DNA from: JBOGCH01 sp051656645
GTDB taxonomy: Bacteria > Bacteroidota > Bacteroidia > Bacteroidales > Marinifilaceae
Assembly: GCA_051656645.1 (NCBI GenBank)
Contig: JBOGCH010000035.1
Location: forward strand, 22,825-86,824
Direction: 5' to 3'
Length of the DNA stretch: 64,000 nucleotides
The notes under the pieces are model-generated. The model ran no database searches, was not told the origin of the DNA, and was given only the letters and a program-made list of their open reading frames with translations. Below, in pieces: positions 27,497-35,179 of this stretch. Position numbers and translations under genes: made by a program. The stretch's first letter is position 1. Each line of letters opens with the position of its first letter.

Positions 27497-27544
27497 GTCT
27501 ATAAAAAAAGCTATCCTTAAACAAGGATAGCTTTTTTTATAGAC
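27497..27544. terminator. Terminator hairpin, left copy of an inverted pair
   Basis: The stem AAAAAAAGCTATCCTT with loop AAAC and AAGGATAGCTTTTTTT is extended by GTCTAT/ATAGAC. Its 34-base core (AAAAAAGCTATCCTT-AAAC-AAGGATAGCTTTTTT) is present as a reverse complement at 28434-28484, on the other side of the HEPN/MNT pair. Confidence 0.88.
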
Positions 27545-27661
27545 ATTATTATGTAATAAAACTTCCCAAAGTTCAGAATAATAGCTTAATTTTGGATATA
27601 TGTAGAACTGATTTTACTAGAATAACGATATATCAATAATCACGCTCAAATAACTGATAAC

Positions 27662-28111
27662 ATGCCTGAACAAGATACAGACATACGTTGGGAACAACGA
27701 TTTAATAATTTTCAACGTGCATTAAAGAAACTGACAGAGGCCACTGCATATGTAAGAGAGGAACAAAGTAAGGGCGCACAGTTTAAAAATATGGACGATT
27801 TGAAACTTGAGGGGTTAATTCAAAGATTTGAATATACTCATGAGTTGGCATGGAATGTAATGAAGGATTACGCCATATATCAAGGCGATAACTCACTCAC
27901 AGGCTCGCGCGATGCCATACGTACAGCTTTAGCAATGGGGTTAATTACCGATAAACGCTGGATGCATACTATTGCAGACAGAAACAGAACCTCGCATACA
28001 TATAACGAAGAAACTGCATATGAAATTATTCAAGATGTTGTATGTATATATTATAAGTTATTTACTGACTTCGAACAACGCATGGAAGCAATTAAATTGG
28101 CCGAACATTAG
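27662..28111 (+). CDS. HEPN-family protein of a HEPN/MNT toxin-antitoxin type pair (HI0074/HepT-like)
   Basis: A 149-residue helical protein of the HI0074 or nucleotidyltransferase substrate-binding family. The HEPN active-site motif is R107-NRTS-H112-T-Y114, the RX4HXY form seen in HepT ribonucleases. Earlier blocks GLIQRFEYTHELAWNVMKDY and GSRDAIRTALAMGLI are typical of the family. In characterised pairs HepT is an RNase whose Tyr is AMPylated and inactivated by the partner MntA. The MNT-type gene begins 2 bp downstream, so the two are translated together. Whether this pair acts as a toxin-antitoxin module or in another role cannot be read from sequence. Confidence 0.9.
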   Translation: MPEQDTDIRWEQRFNNFQRALKKLTEATAYVREEQSKGAQFKNMDDLKLEGLIQRFEYTHELAWNVMKDYAIYQGDNSLTGSRDAIRTALAMGLITDKRWMHTIADRNRTSHTYNEETAYEIIQDVVCIYYKLFTDFEQRMEAIKLAEH

Positions 28112-28113
28112 AA

Positions 28114-28434
28114 ATGGAAGAGATGTTATTAAATACCGGATTGAGTGATAACGAAATAAGGCTGTTGAAGGATATATTTAGTCGCTATGTAGGTATCGAA
28201 AGGGTGATATTGTACGGATCGAGAGCAAAAGGTAACTACCGCTCGGGGTCGGATGTTGACATCACGATTATTGGACAAAGTATTACAAAATATGATTTGA
28301 ACAATATTATAAATGACATTGATGATTTGCTGCTGCCTTATTTCTTTGACATTTCATTATTACAGCAAATAAATAGCCAAGATTTATTGCAACATATTCA
28401 TCGAGTAGGAAAAGTATTATACGAGAAACATTAG
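28114..28434 (+). CDS. MNT-family minimal nucleotidyltransferase (MntA-like antitoxin candidate)
   Basis: A 106-residue protein with the minimal nucleotidyltransferase core. YGSRAKGNYRSGSDVDI contains G35-S36, ten residues and D47-V-D49, the GSX10DXD catalytic motif, followed by the DISLLQQIN strand region. In MntA antitoxins this motif AMPylates the HEPN partner. It starts 2 bp after the HEPN gene and ends exactly where the right-hand terminator hairpin begins. All catalytic residues are intact. Confidence 0.9.
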   Translation: MEEMLLNTGLSDNEIRLLKDIFSRYVGIERVILYGSRAKGNYRSGSDVDITIIGQSITKYDLNNIINDIDDLLLPYFFDISLLQQINSQDLLQHIHRVGKVLYEKH

Positions 28435-28484
28435 TCTACCAAAAAAGCTATCCTTGTTTAAGGATAGCTTTTTTGGTAGACTAA
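28434..28484. terminator. Bidirectional terminator hairpin, right copy of an inverted pair
   Basis: GTCTACCAAAAAAGCTATCCTT, loop GTTT, and the complementary arm. The core is the exact reverse complement of the one at 27497-27544 (loop GTTT against AAAC). It lies between the convergent MNT gene and hom, so it can terminate both strands. Confidence 0.88.
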
Positions 28485-28493
28485 TGTGGCATA

Positions 28494-29675
28494 TTAATCC
28501 CACGGATAGGCTGCAATAAATAGGTCACGTCCGCCCAATTGAGCGTTAACGGCAATTAGATCATGTAAGTTTACGTCGCCAACAACATAGTTGTAGTCCT
28601 GACTACGGTATTCCTCACGTATTTCTTTGAATGAGATAAGCGCCAAGTCCTCGGCATTTTTATAACGGAAATATACGCGTATGGTAACATTGTCCGTGTA
28701 TTTCGCAGTAGTTTTACGCATGCGCTTGTACTCATAGCCATAGCCATATTGACACGCAGTGATGTCACTAAGTACAGCAGATCCTGTTGGATGTCCACCG
28801 GCACCTCGCCCAAACATAAATTGTTTATAATAGAATTCGCCTTTAATTACCACTCCATTAAACTCGTCCTCTACGCTATAAATATATTTATTACGGGATA
28901 TAAGCTGTGGGATAACACAAAGATAAACATTTCCCTCAGGCGTTTTCTCAACATGTCCCACAAGTTTAATGCGTCGGTCCTTCTCGTTAGCAAAACGGAT
29001 ATCAGCATCGTTCATAGACGAAATTCCATAGCGGAACACGCGGCTTGGTTCAACGTAAATTCCAAAGGCGTGAACTGTTATGATTATTAATTTAAATAAC
29101 GAATCCCAACCATCAATATCAAGTGTTGGGTTACTTTCGGCAAATCCTAAATCCTGTGCCAATTTCAAAGCATCGGCATAGCCCATATTTTCGTTAAATA
29201 TTTTGGAAAGGATAAAGTTTGAGGAGCCATTGAGTATTCCTTTTACAGACACTAATAGGTCATTGTCATAATACTCCTCTAAGTTACGGATTACAGGAAT
29301 GCTACCACATGCCGATGCATCGTACAGTAGTTGTGTTCCGGTTTCCTTTTGTAAGTTAATAAGCTCTGGTAAATGATAAGCAAGCATTTTTTTATTACCG
29401 CTCACAACAGGAATACGGGCTTGAAGAGCTCTACGCACAATGTGTAGGGATGCATCTGCATCGTCAATTAATTCAACAATAAGATTAATGTCTTTATCGT
29501 TAAAAATATCATCGGCATTATTGGTTATCTCCAACGGAATGTCTTTGTATTTTTCAACATTGCGCACACATACGCGCTTTATGCTTATTTGCTCCATACC
29601 TACGCGCTGAAGCACATCGTATAATCCGTGCCCCACGCTTCCAAATCCGAAAAGTCCTATATTAAACTGCTTCAT
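28494..29675 (-). CDS. hom: Homoserine dehydrogenase
   Basis: A 393-residue enzyme reducing aspartate semialdehyde to homoserine. The Rossmann start is FNIGLFGFGSVGHGL (residues 3-17). The catalytic region has VVSGNKKMLAYHLPEL and GILNGSSNFILSKIFNENMGYADALKLAQDLGFAESNPTLDIDGWDSLFKL, the conserved homoserine dehydrogenase block with the catalytic Asp/Lys neighbourhood. There is no fused aspartate kinase. The C-terminal tail, about 60 residues, may be a small regulatory extension. It overlaps the metX stop by 4 bp and is the last gene of the metY-metX-hom operon. Confidence 0.93.
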   Translation of the reverse strand: MKQFNIGLFGFGSVGHGLYDVLQRVGMEQISIKRVCVRNVEKYKDIPLEITNNADDIFNDKDINLIVELIDDADASLHIVRRALQARIPVVSGNKKMLAYHLPELINLQKETGTQLLYDASACGSIPVIRNLEEYYDNDLLVSVKGILNGSSNFILSKIFNENMGYADALKLAQDLGFAESNPTLDIDGWDSLFKLIIITVHAFGIYVEPSRVFRYGISSMNDADIRFANEKDRRIKLVGHVEKTPEGNVYLCVIPQLISRNKYIYSVEDEFNGVVIKGEFYYKQFMFGRGAGGHPTGSAVLSDITACQYGYGYEYKRMRKTTAKYTDNVTIRVYFRYKNAEDLALISFKEIREEYRSQDYNYVVGDVNLHDLIAVNAQLGGRDLFIAAYPWD

Positions 29676-30685
29676 AGCTTAGTGTTCATAAAATTAATAA
29701 TAATGTTATTTAGTTTTTCATGCTCCACAAGGAAACCATCATGTCCAAATGGAGAATCAATTAAATGATATTCGACTCCCGGCACATTGTTTACTATAAT
29801 GTCATGATCCTGTGGTGGAAATAGAATATCGGATGTTATTGCAACTACTAAACAACGGGATTGTATTTGTTGCAGTGCTTGCTCTATACTGCCGCGCGAA
29901 CGACCCACGTTATGTGAATCGACAGCTTGTGTTAGTCGGTAATACGAGTAAGCATTAAAACGACGACGCAATTTCTCTCCCTGGTGTTGTTGGTAGGTGG
30001 TTGCTCGATAGCCTTGCAGTTTCTCCTCATTGTCTGTTTGTGTTGCATTATAGGCAGTTGCACCACGGTAACTAAGTAGCGCGACACTGCGTGCTGCAGA
30101 CATTCCGCTTGCGCCCGCATTGTCACTCCTTTCGCCATAGCTATTATCAGCAAGAATTGCCATACGCTGTGACTCGTTAAAAGCAATGGCCCATGCCGAC
30201 GATTTTACACAGGTTGCAATAAGTGCTATACGTTTAGCAAAAGTTGTGTCCGCAATGGCCCATTCCATGGCTTGAAACCCACCTATGGAGCTACCTACCA
30301 AAAGCTCAACTTGGGTTATCCCTAAACGCTGTGCTAATTTTCTGTGGCCCGCAACCATATCCCTTACGGTAATTTCCGGAAAATCATTGTACCATTTTTG
30401 TCCGGTGGCCGGATTAACGCTAATAGGCGATGTAGTACCATAAGGAGAACTTATAAAGTTGGCACATACAACAAACCATTTGTCGGGATCGAGAAAGCAA
30501 TCCTTTTCAACAGTATGTGGCCACCAATCGGCAACGTCACTATTGGCAGTCAGGGCATGACATACCCATATAACATTATCCTTTGCAGCCGATAGCTTAC
30601 CATACGTATGGTAAGCTATGGTTAACGATGGCAATACAGCTCCACTCTCCAGTACTAACTCCTCATTAAAATGCTCGTATTTCAT
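29672..30685 (-). CDS. metX: Homoserine O-acetyltransferase
   Basis: A 337-residue alpha/beta hydrolase-fold enzyme that activates homoserine with acetyl-CoA for methionine synthesis. The nucleophile elbow GSSIGGFQAMEW lies near residue 131, preceded by WVCHALTANSDVADWW, and the C-terminal His motif is SPFGHDGFLVE. Length is somewhat short for MetX (about 350-380). It starts inside the last codons of metY and ends inside the first codons of hom (4-bp overlaps each), a sign of tight translational coupling. Confidence 0.93.
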   Translation of the reverse strand: MKYEHFNEELVLESGAVLPSLTIAYHTYGKLSAAKDNVIWVCHALTANSDVADWWPHTVEKDCFLDPDKWFVVCANFISSPYGTTSPISVNPATGQKWYNDFPEITVRDMVAGHRKLAQRLGITQVELLVGSSIGGFQAMEWAIADTTFAKRIALIATCVKSSAWAIAFNESQRMAILADNSYGERSDNAGASGMSAARSVALLSYRGATAYNATQTDNEEKLQGYRATTYQQHQGEKLRRRFNAYSYYRLTQAVDSHNVGRSRGSIEQALQQIQSRCLVVAITSDILFPPQDHDIIVNNVPGVEYHLIDSPFGHDGFLVEHEKLNNIIINFMNTKL

Positions 30686-31965
30686 CCTTCAAGTGCTGTT
30701 TTAAATGCTTGTTCAAAATCGGCTATTATATCTTCTACATTCTCTAATCCCGAGGATATACGTAAAAGTGTTGGTGCTACTCCCACGGCAGCCAATTCAT
30801 CAGGCGAAAGTTGCTTGTGTGTTGTGGATGCTGGGTGAGTTACAATTGTTATTGAGTCACCAATCATTACCATGTTTACCACCAATTTAAGAGCTTCTAC
30901 AAATTTTACGGTTGTCTCTAAATCGCCTTTTAACACTACCGAAAGTACGGCCGACGAGCCAAAGCGGAAGTATTGTTGTGCATTGCTATAGGAAGGATGA
31001 TCTGGCAAACCTACCCATAATACTTTATCTACAAGCGGATGACTCTGGAAATAAGCAGCCAAACGAGCCGTAGATTCTACCTCATGTTTCATGCGAATGG
31101 CAAGTGTTTCCAAACCTATTTGCATTAAATAAGAGTCAAAAGCCGATGGAGCACATCCTAAATCGCGAAGTCCGTCAACTCGACACTTAACAATAAAAGC
31201 TAAGTTACCAAAGGCTTCGGCAAATTGCATACCGTGGTAGCCCTCGTTAGGATCGGACACCGATGGAACTTTTCCATTTGCCCAATTATATGTACCGGCA
31301 TCCACTATTACACCACCAAGTGCGGTTCCGTGTCCGTTAATCCACTTGGTTGAGGATTGTACAACAATATTGGCACCGTGATCTATAGGACGGCATAGGT
31401 ATCCGCATGCTCCAAAAGTGTTATCAACAACAAAAGGAATGTCGTATTTACGCGCCAATGCGCTTATAGCTTTAAAATCGGGTACTCTACATGTTGGGTT
31501 ACTCATTGACTCAACATATATGGCACGTGTTTTATCGGTAATTAGCTTCTCTAACTCTTCTACGGTATCATCTGCAGCAATGCGACACTCTACTCCAAAC
31601 TTTTTAAATGTCACTTTAAACTGATTGTGCGTACCGCCATACAAATAAGGTGCTGCTACTATATTATCGCCTGCATTTACAAGTGATGAAAGGGCAACAA
31701 ATTGTGCAGATGTGCCAGAGGAAACCGCTAGCGCCGCAACACCTCCCTCAAGAGCTGCCACACGTTCCTCAAGCGCAGTACTAGTAGGATTCTGTAAACG
31801 AGTATATATATTGCCCGCTTCGGTTAAATTAAACAGATTGGCAGCCGACTCGCACGATTTGAATTCATATGCGGCTGTAGGGTAAATTGCTGCTCCACGT
31901 GATTGATTATTATCTTTTTGACGTCCTGCATGAATTTGCAACGTCTCGAAATGTAATTCGGACAT
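30682..31965 (-). CDS. metY: O-acetylhomoserine aminocarboxypropyltransferase (sulfhydrylase)
   Basis: A 427-residue PLP enzyme of the Cys/Met metabolism family that makes homocysteine from O-acetylhomoserine and sulfide. Motifs: HAGRQKDNNQSRGAAIYPTAAYEF at the start, ALAVSSGTSAQFVALSSLVNAGDN, VDNTFGACGYLCRPIDHGANIVVQSSTKWINGHGTALGG with the PLP-binding Lys in SSTKW, and THPASTTHKQL near the end. It is first in the operon and is preceded by a 187-bp leader holding a Met-rich peptide and several hairpins. Confidence 0.95.
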   Translation of the reverse strand: MSELHFETLQIHAGRQKDNNQSRGAAIYPTAAYEFKSCESAANLFNLTEAGNIYTRLQNPTSTALEERVAALEGGVAALAVSSGTSAQFVALSSLVNAGDNIVAAPYLYGGTHNQFKVTFKKFGVECRIAADDTVEELEKLITDKTRAIYVESMSNPTCRVPDFKAISALARKYDIPFVVDNTFGACGYLCRPIDHGANIVVQSSTKWINGHGTALGGVIVDAGTYNWANGKVPSVSDPNEGYHGMQFAEAFGNLAFIVKCRVDGLRDLGCAPSAFDSYLMQIGLETLAIRMKHEVESTARLAAYFQSHPLVDKVLWVGLPDHPSYSNAQQYFRFGSSAVLSVVLKGDLETTVKFVEALKLVVNMVMIGDSITIVTHPASTTHKQLSPDELAAVGVAPTLLRISSGLENVEDIIADFEQAFKTALEG

Positions 31966-32007
31966 AGTAATATTGTATTAGTGTAAGTAAACGAAATTTG
32001 TTAAATG

Positions 32008-32138
32008 GACAAATACTCACGTCCCACGTGTGTACTTGAATAGGGGGATATTCAAATTATAGTGCCTGGTGGCACATTCGCATAGACATAGAAGACATCT
32101 GACCGCATTGAGCGATCGCAGAAAGGATGATATTTGTC
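32008..32138 (-). promoter_or_regulatory. Structured mRNA leader of the metY operon
   Basis: Read on the minus strand the leader contains consecutive hairpins: GTGCC-ACCA-GGCAC (32075-32062), TTGAATA-TCCCCC-TATTCAA (32055-32036) and CACGT-GGG-ACGTG, enclosed by a long-range stem GACAAATA (32138-32131) with TATTTGTC (32015-32008). The 5' arm of the outer stem lies inside the leader ORF, so translation of that ORF would disrupt it. There is no T run, so effects on translation rather than termination seem likelier. It does not match the SAM-I or SAM-II motifs I know. Confidence 0.6.
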
Positions 32139-32152
32139 TTCGTTAAATTCAT
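32057..32152 (-). CDS. Met-rich leader peptide of the metY-metX-hom operon (putative)
   Basis: An ATG at 32152 opens a 31-codon frame ending in TAA at 32057. The C-terminal part reads QMSSMSMRMCHQAL: five methionines and a cysteine within codons 18-27, on top of the start Met. It lies about 30 bp after a plausible -7 box and 92 bp before metY. The Met codons sit directly in front of and within the GTGCC-ACCA-GGCAC hairpin, as in classical amino-acid attenuators. Ribosome stalling at these codons when methionyl-tRNA is scarce could change leader folding. This is a sequence-based inference; no coding homology was checked. Confidence 0.68.
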   Translation of the reverse strand: MNLTKTNIILSAIAQCGQMSSMSMRMCHQAL

Positions 32153-32182
32153 ATTATTTATAATGTCTTGCTTTTACAACGA

Positions 32183-32212
32183 TAAAGATAGTAAATAATT
32201 TAAATATCCCAA
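32183..32212 (-). promoter_or_regulatory. Promoter of the metY operon
   Basis: TTGG (32212-32209) followed after 18 bp by TATCTTTA (32190-32183), one mismatch from TAnnTTTG, ends 30 bp before the leader-peptide ATG. Confidence 0.55.
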
Positions 32213-32259
32213 TACATTTAATACAAAATTACATGATTATATTAAACATTAGTCAATTT

Positions 32260-33144
32260 TTACAATCCAGCTAGGATTGAAAATAAAAGCGTGGAAAGTG
32301 CCAGTACAGGCATTTGTTTATCTAAATCTTTGCCATTCTGCACAGCCATTGCACGCAAATGCATAACAAATATAGGCAATGTAATGAAGTACCAATAGCT
32401 AGGAGCTATTCCACTATAGAGATTAAAAAGCGTAAGGAAAACAAATGCGCCCACAACAAGGAAGTAATGATAAACGCGTGCACCCCTATCGCCAATGCGC
32501 ACAACAAGTGTACGTTTACCACAATTGGCATCATTTTCTCTATCGCGAATATTGTTAATATTCAATACCCCACAGCTTAACATGCCAATAGCGCTGGCAG
32601 GCAGAAAAAGCCACAGCGTCCATGGTGCGCCACAAAGCATATAAGCACCTATTGTACTTACCCAACCAAAGAATAGAAAAACAAAAATATCGCCTAGACC
32701 ACGGTATCCAAAGGCATAACGCCCCACCGTATAGAGAATGGCACATAGAATGGCAGCAGCTCCAAGCATTAGGAAGATAATTCCTTGCTCGCTAAATAAA
32801 GAATCGAGTGCAAAATACAATAGTGCAATTCCGCTTATTACACACAGTAGCACAAAAGCAAAAATACAGTTTAATAAATCCTTTTTGGTTAACGCACCGG
32901 TTTGCAGACTACGTATTGGACCCAATCTGTCATGATTATCGGTACCTTTTAATGCGTCACCAAGCTCGTTAGCTAAATTAGATAGTATTTGTAAAGAAAG
33001 CGTAGTTATTAATAACAAAACAACCACGAGCTCATTTAACTGCACATTTTTAGCAGCCAACAAAATACCCAAAATAATTCCTGCCACAGATAAAGGCAAG
33101 GTACGCAATCTAAAACTTACTATATACGCCTTAAACCTATCCAT
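32260..33144 (-). CDS. menA: 1,4-dihydroxy-2-naphthoate polyprenyltransferase
   Basis: A 294-residue UbiA-superfamily membrane enzyme with about eight to nine hydrophobic segments. It attaches the polyprenyl tail in menaquinone synthesis. The first prenyl-diphosphate/Mg motif is NLANELGDALKGTDNHDRLGP (NxxxD/DxxD type, near residues 61-80) and the second is NINNIRDRENDANCGKRTL near 197-215. It lies 5 bp after menG, its pathway partner, in a two-gene operon on the minus strand. Downstream is the metY leader region. Confidence 0.93.
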   Translation of the reverse strand: MDRFKAYIVSFRLRTLPLSVAGIILGILLAAKNVQLNELVVVLLLITTLSLQILSNLANELGDALKGTDNHDRLGPIRSLQTGALTKKDLLNCIFAFVLLCVISGIALLYFALDSLFSEQGIIFLMLGAAAILCAILYTVGRYAFGYRGLGDIFVFLFFGWVSTIGAYMLCGAPWTLWLFLPASAIGMLSCGVLNINNIRDRENDANCGKRTLVVRIGDRGARVYHYFLVVGAFVFLTLFNLYSGIAPSYWYFITLPIFVMHLRAMAVQNGKDLDKQMPVLALSTLLFSILAGL

Positions 33145-33149
33145 CTTTT

Positions 33150-33842
33150 CTATTTAGTTCCAATATAAATTGTCGCAATGCCAAAAGATACACGTTGTTG
33201 GCGCACCTCTTTAAAACCACATTGTTTCATTATCGACAAAAAGGCTTCGCCCTCCGGAAATTTAAATACCGACTGTGGCAAATATTCATAGGCCGCACGA
33301 TTACCGGAGTATAATCCTCCAATCACCGGCAATATATTTTTAAAATAGAAGTTATATAATTGCTTTACAGGGAAAGAAGCTGGACGAGAAAACTCCAAAA
33401 CAATAACACGCTTGCCAGGCTTCAGTACTCTACAAATCTCTGTCATTCCTTTCTCTAAATGCTCAAAGTTTCGAACGCCAAAAGCTACTGTCACGCCATC
33501 AAATTTATTGTCTTCGTAATGAATATGCTCACTGTCGCCAATTTCAAGTACACATTTCTCCGTATAGTTTTGCTGAGCAACCTTCTCAACACCCACTTTC
33601 ACCATACCTTCGGAGATATCTATACCGGTTACACGAGGAACACCCATTTTAACGGCCGTTAAAGCAAAATCTCCGGTACCGCAAGCCACATCAAGAATAT
33701 GTTCCGGTTTATCTGTTAAAAGCATTTTAATGGCCTTTTTGCGCCACTGCTTATCTATTCCCATAGAAAGGATATGATTCAACGGATCGTATGTTGTAGC
33801 GATGTCATTAAACAGCGCGCGTACTTCTTCTTTCTTGCTCAT
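33150..33842 (-). CDS. menG: Demethylmenaquinone methyltransferase
   Basis: A 230-residue class I SAM methyltransferase of the UbiE/MenG family, catalysing the last menaquinone step. Motifs: YDPLNHILSMGIDKQWRKKAI (family signature 1), VACGTGDFALTAVKMG (SAM motif I near residue 53), VTVAFGVRNFEHLEKGMTEICRVLKPG and VLEFSRP (family signature 2), and YEYLPQSVFKFPEGEAF. No ubiquinone genes are nearby, fitting a menaquinone-only anaerobe. It precedes menA by 5 bp. Confidence 0.95.
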   Translation of the reverse strand: MSKKEEVRALFNDIATTYDPLNHILSMGIDKQWRKKAIKMLLTDKPEHILDVACGTGDFALTAVKMGVPRVTGIDISEGMVKVGVEKVAQQNYTEKCVLEIGDSEHIHYEDNKFDGVTVAFGVRNFEHLEKGMTEICRVLKPGKRVIVLEFSRPASFPVKQLYNFYFKNILPVIGGLYSGNRAAYEYLPQSVFKFPEGEAFLSIMKQCGFKEVRQQRVSFGIATIYIGTK

Positions 33843-33864
33843 TTCGTATTATTTTTTTGCTACG

Positions 33865-33872
33865 CAAAGATA
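33865..33872 (-). promoter_or_regulatory. -7 box of the menG-menA promoter
   Basis: TATCTTTG on the minus strand matches the consensus and lies about 22 bp before the menG start codon. The -33 position is T-rich without TTG. Confidence 0.6.
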
Positions 33873-33905
33873 CAAATTGCTTTGCGGTAAAAACATATAA
33901 AAACA

Positions 33906-33940
33906 AAAAAAACGCTTACTAACATGTAGTAAGCGTTTTC
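33906..33940 (-). terminator. Terminator of the Tyr-Gly-Arg tRNA unit
   Basis: Read on the minus strand, AAAACGCTTACT, loop, AGTAAGCGTTTTTTTTG forms a perfect stem with an eight-T run just after tRNA-Arg. Confidence 0.85.
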
Positions 33941-33942
33941 TG

Positions 33943-34016
33943 TGAACACGAAGGGAGTCGAACCCCTAACCTCCTGGGCCGTAACCAGGTGCTCTATCCA
34001 ATTAAGCTACGCGTCC
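33943..34016 (-). tRNA. tRNA-Arg (ACG)
   Basis: Cloverleaf visible on the minus strand: acceptor GGACGCG/CGTGTTC, anticodon stem CCTGG/CCAGG with loop TTACGGC (anticodon ACG), T loop GGTTCGACT. CCA is not encoded. The A34 is expected to be edited to inosine. Confidence 0.95.
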
Positions 34017-34023
34017 ATTTTTG

Positions 34024-34096
34024 AGCGAAAGACGGGGTTCAAACCCGCGACCCCCAGCTTGGAAGGCTAGTGCTCTATCAACTGAGCTACTTTCGC
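34024..34096 (-). tRNA. tRNA-Gly (TCC)
   Basis: Acceptor GCGAAAG/CTTTCGC, anticodon loop CTTCCAA (TCC), T loop GGTTTGAAC. CCA is not encoded. It lies 7 bp upstream of tRNA-Arg in the same transcript. Confidence 0.95.
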
Positions 34097-34101
34097 ATTA
34101 A

Positions 34102-34187
34102 TGGTGGGGAGAGCAGGATTCGAACCTACGAAGACGTACGTCAGCTGAGTTACAGTCAGCCCCAGTTGGCCACTTTGGTATCTCCCC
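34102..34187 (-). tRNA. tRNA-Tyr (GTA)
   Basis: Class II tRNA with a long variable arm: acceptor GGGGAGA/TCTCCCC, anticodon loop CTGTAAC (GTA), variable arm GACGTACGTC, T loop GGTTCGAAT. CCA is encoded. First gene of the Tyr-Gly-Arg cluster. Confidence 0.95.
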
Positions 34188-34231
34188 ATTTGCTTTGTTT
34201 TTAAGAACTCGTTATTCCTTCTTAGCGAGTG

Positions 34232-34263
34232 CAAATATAGAGGGTTTTTCTACTTCCTCCAAA
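34232..34263 (-). promoter_or_regulatory. Promoter of the Tyr-Gly-Arg tRNA cluster
   Basis: On the minus strand TTTG (34263-34260), 20 bp, TATATTTG (34239-34232): a full consensus promoter about 45 bp before tRNA-Tyr. Confidence 0.75.
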
Positions 34264-34350
34264 TATTTTCGCAATTATTTTTCAATATTTTTTCTTCACT
34301 TTTCATAGTGTACTAATTTACAAAAAGTTGCAGTAAAATATTTTTTCAAC

Positions 34351-34390
34351 AAAAAACAGCCTGCAGTGATAAGGGCAGGCTGTTTTCTTT
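34351..34390 (-). terminator. Terminator after the NigD-like gene
   Basis: Read on the minus strand, AAAACAGCCTGC, loop, GCAGGCTGTTTTTTG is a strong stem with a T run, about 35 bp after the stop codon. Confidence 0.85.
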
Positions 34391-34425
34391 TACTAATCTA
34401 CTATATGAGCTACTCGCATCATTTT

Positions 34426-35115
34426 TTATCTTAACTCTAGTGATATCTTTTCTGTTTTATCACTAGCCACGTTAAACTCTATATCAAAAACAAACGGAAG
34501 TTCTATATCGCCAAAAGTATCCGCAATTTTAAAGGAAGCATGTCCTTTGTGGGTAACCTCTTTAATATCGTTATAAGCATTATGTCTAAATTGCAATGCA
34601 ATCTTTCCATCATCCGCAGTTTTCTTAAGCAAATTGATCATGTGTCTCTCACGCGGATAATACGCTCCGGTATATATAAATTGAACATTTATAAATCCAT
34701 GAGCAATCCAAGCCTCCGTAACACGGATAGCATCATAACCGATACTATCTTGTTTTACATCGTCATAATTAAGAATAGGCTTTGTTAATATAGTATCCAT
34801 CGCCAAAACTCTTGCTTGTAGAGTTTCGCCTAGATCCTCTTCCACCTCATAGGCAACTACAACTCTCATACTGTCACGTAAACGTGACGGATGTACTGTC
34901 GTTCTTGTTAACTTAAGGGTTTTATCGACATCCAATACAATATCGTAATTGCTCCCAGACTTTTTGCTAACCATTCCATAAGCCTCATAATATTCCTTAT
35001 CATCATTTTTACATGATGTAAACGAAATATTTATCGCCAATAAAAATGCCAACGCTATAAGCCAAGTCCACAAACCCGATTTGTATCCTCTGTTAATTTT
35101 TACCACTTTCTCCAT
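34426..35115 (-). CDS. NigD-like lipoprotein
   Basis: A 229-residue protein with a hydrophobic N-terminal segment ending in FTSCKNDDKEYYEAYG (lipobox Cys about residue 35). The mature part resembles NigD-like proteins: a first beta domain with SNYDIVLDVDKTLKLTRTTVHPSRLRDSMRVVVAYEVEE and a second with AWIAHGFINVQFIYTG. NigD-like lipoproteins are common in Bacteroidota and their function is not established. It follows the histidine kinase gene by 64 bp on the same strand and ends at a strong terminator, so it may be the last gene of the phosphate operon. Confidence 0.75.
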   Translation of the reverse strand: MEKVVKINRGYKSGLWTWLIALAFLLAINISFTSCKNDDKEYYEAYGMVSKKSGSNYDIVLDVDKTLKLTRTTVHPSRLRDSMRVVVAYEVEEDLGETLQARVLAMDTILTKPILNYDDVKQDSIGYDAIRVTEAWIAHGFINVQFIYTGAYYPRERHMINLLKKTADDGKIALQFRHNAYNDIKEVTHKGHASFKIADTFGDIELPFVFDIEFNVASDKTEKISLELR

Positions 35116-35179
35116 TTTATATTACTTAGTTGTTTCATATAAAAGATGGAGAATTAACAAAAAGGTTGCGTGGATGTAA

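Noticed and set aside
31975..32160. SAM-I or SAM-II riboswitch before metY
   Set aside because: The conserved SAM-I start and core and the SAM-II GCTAAA-type pairing region are not present; the Met-rich ORF and hairpins explain the region better.
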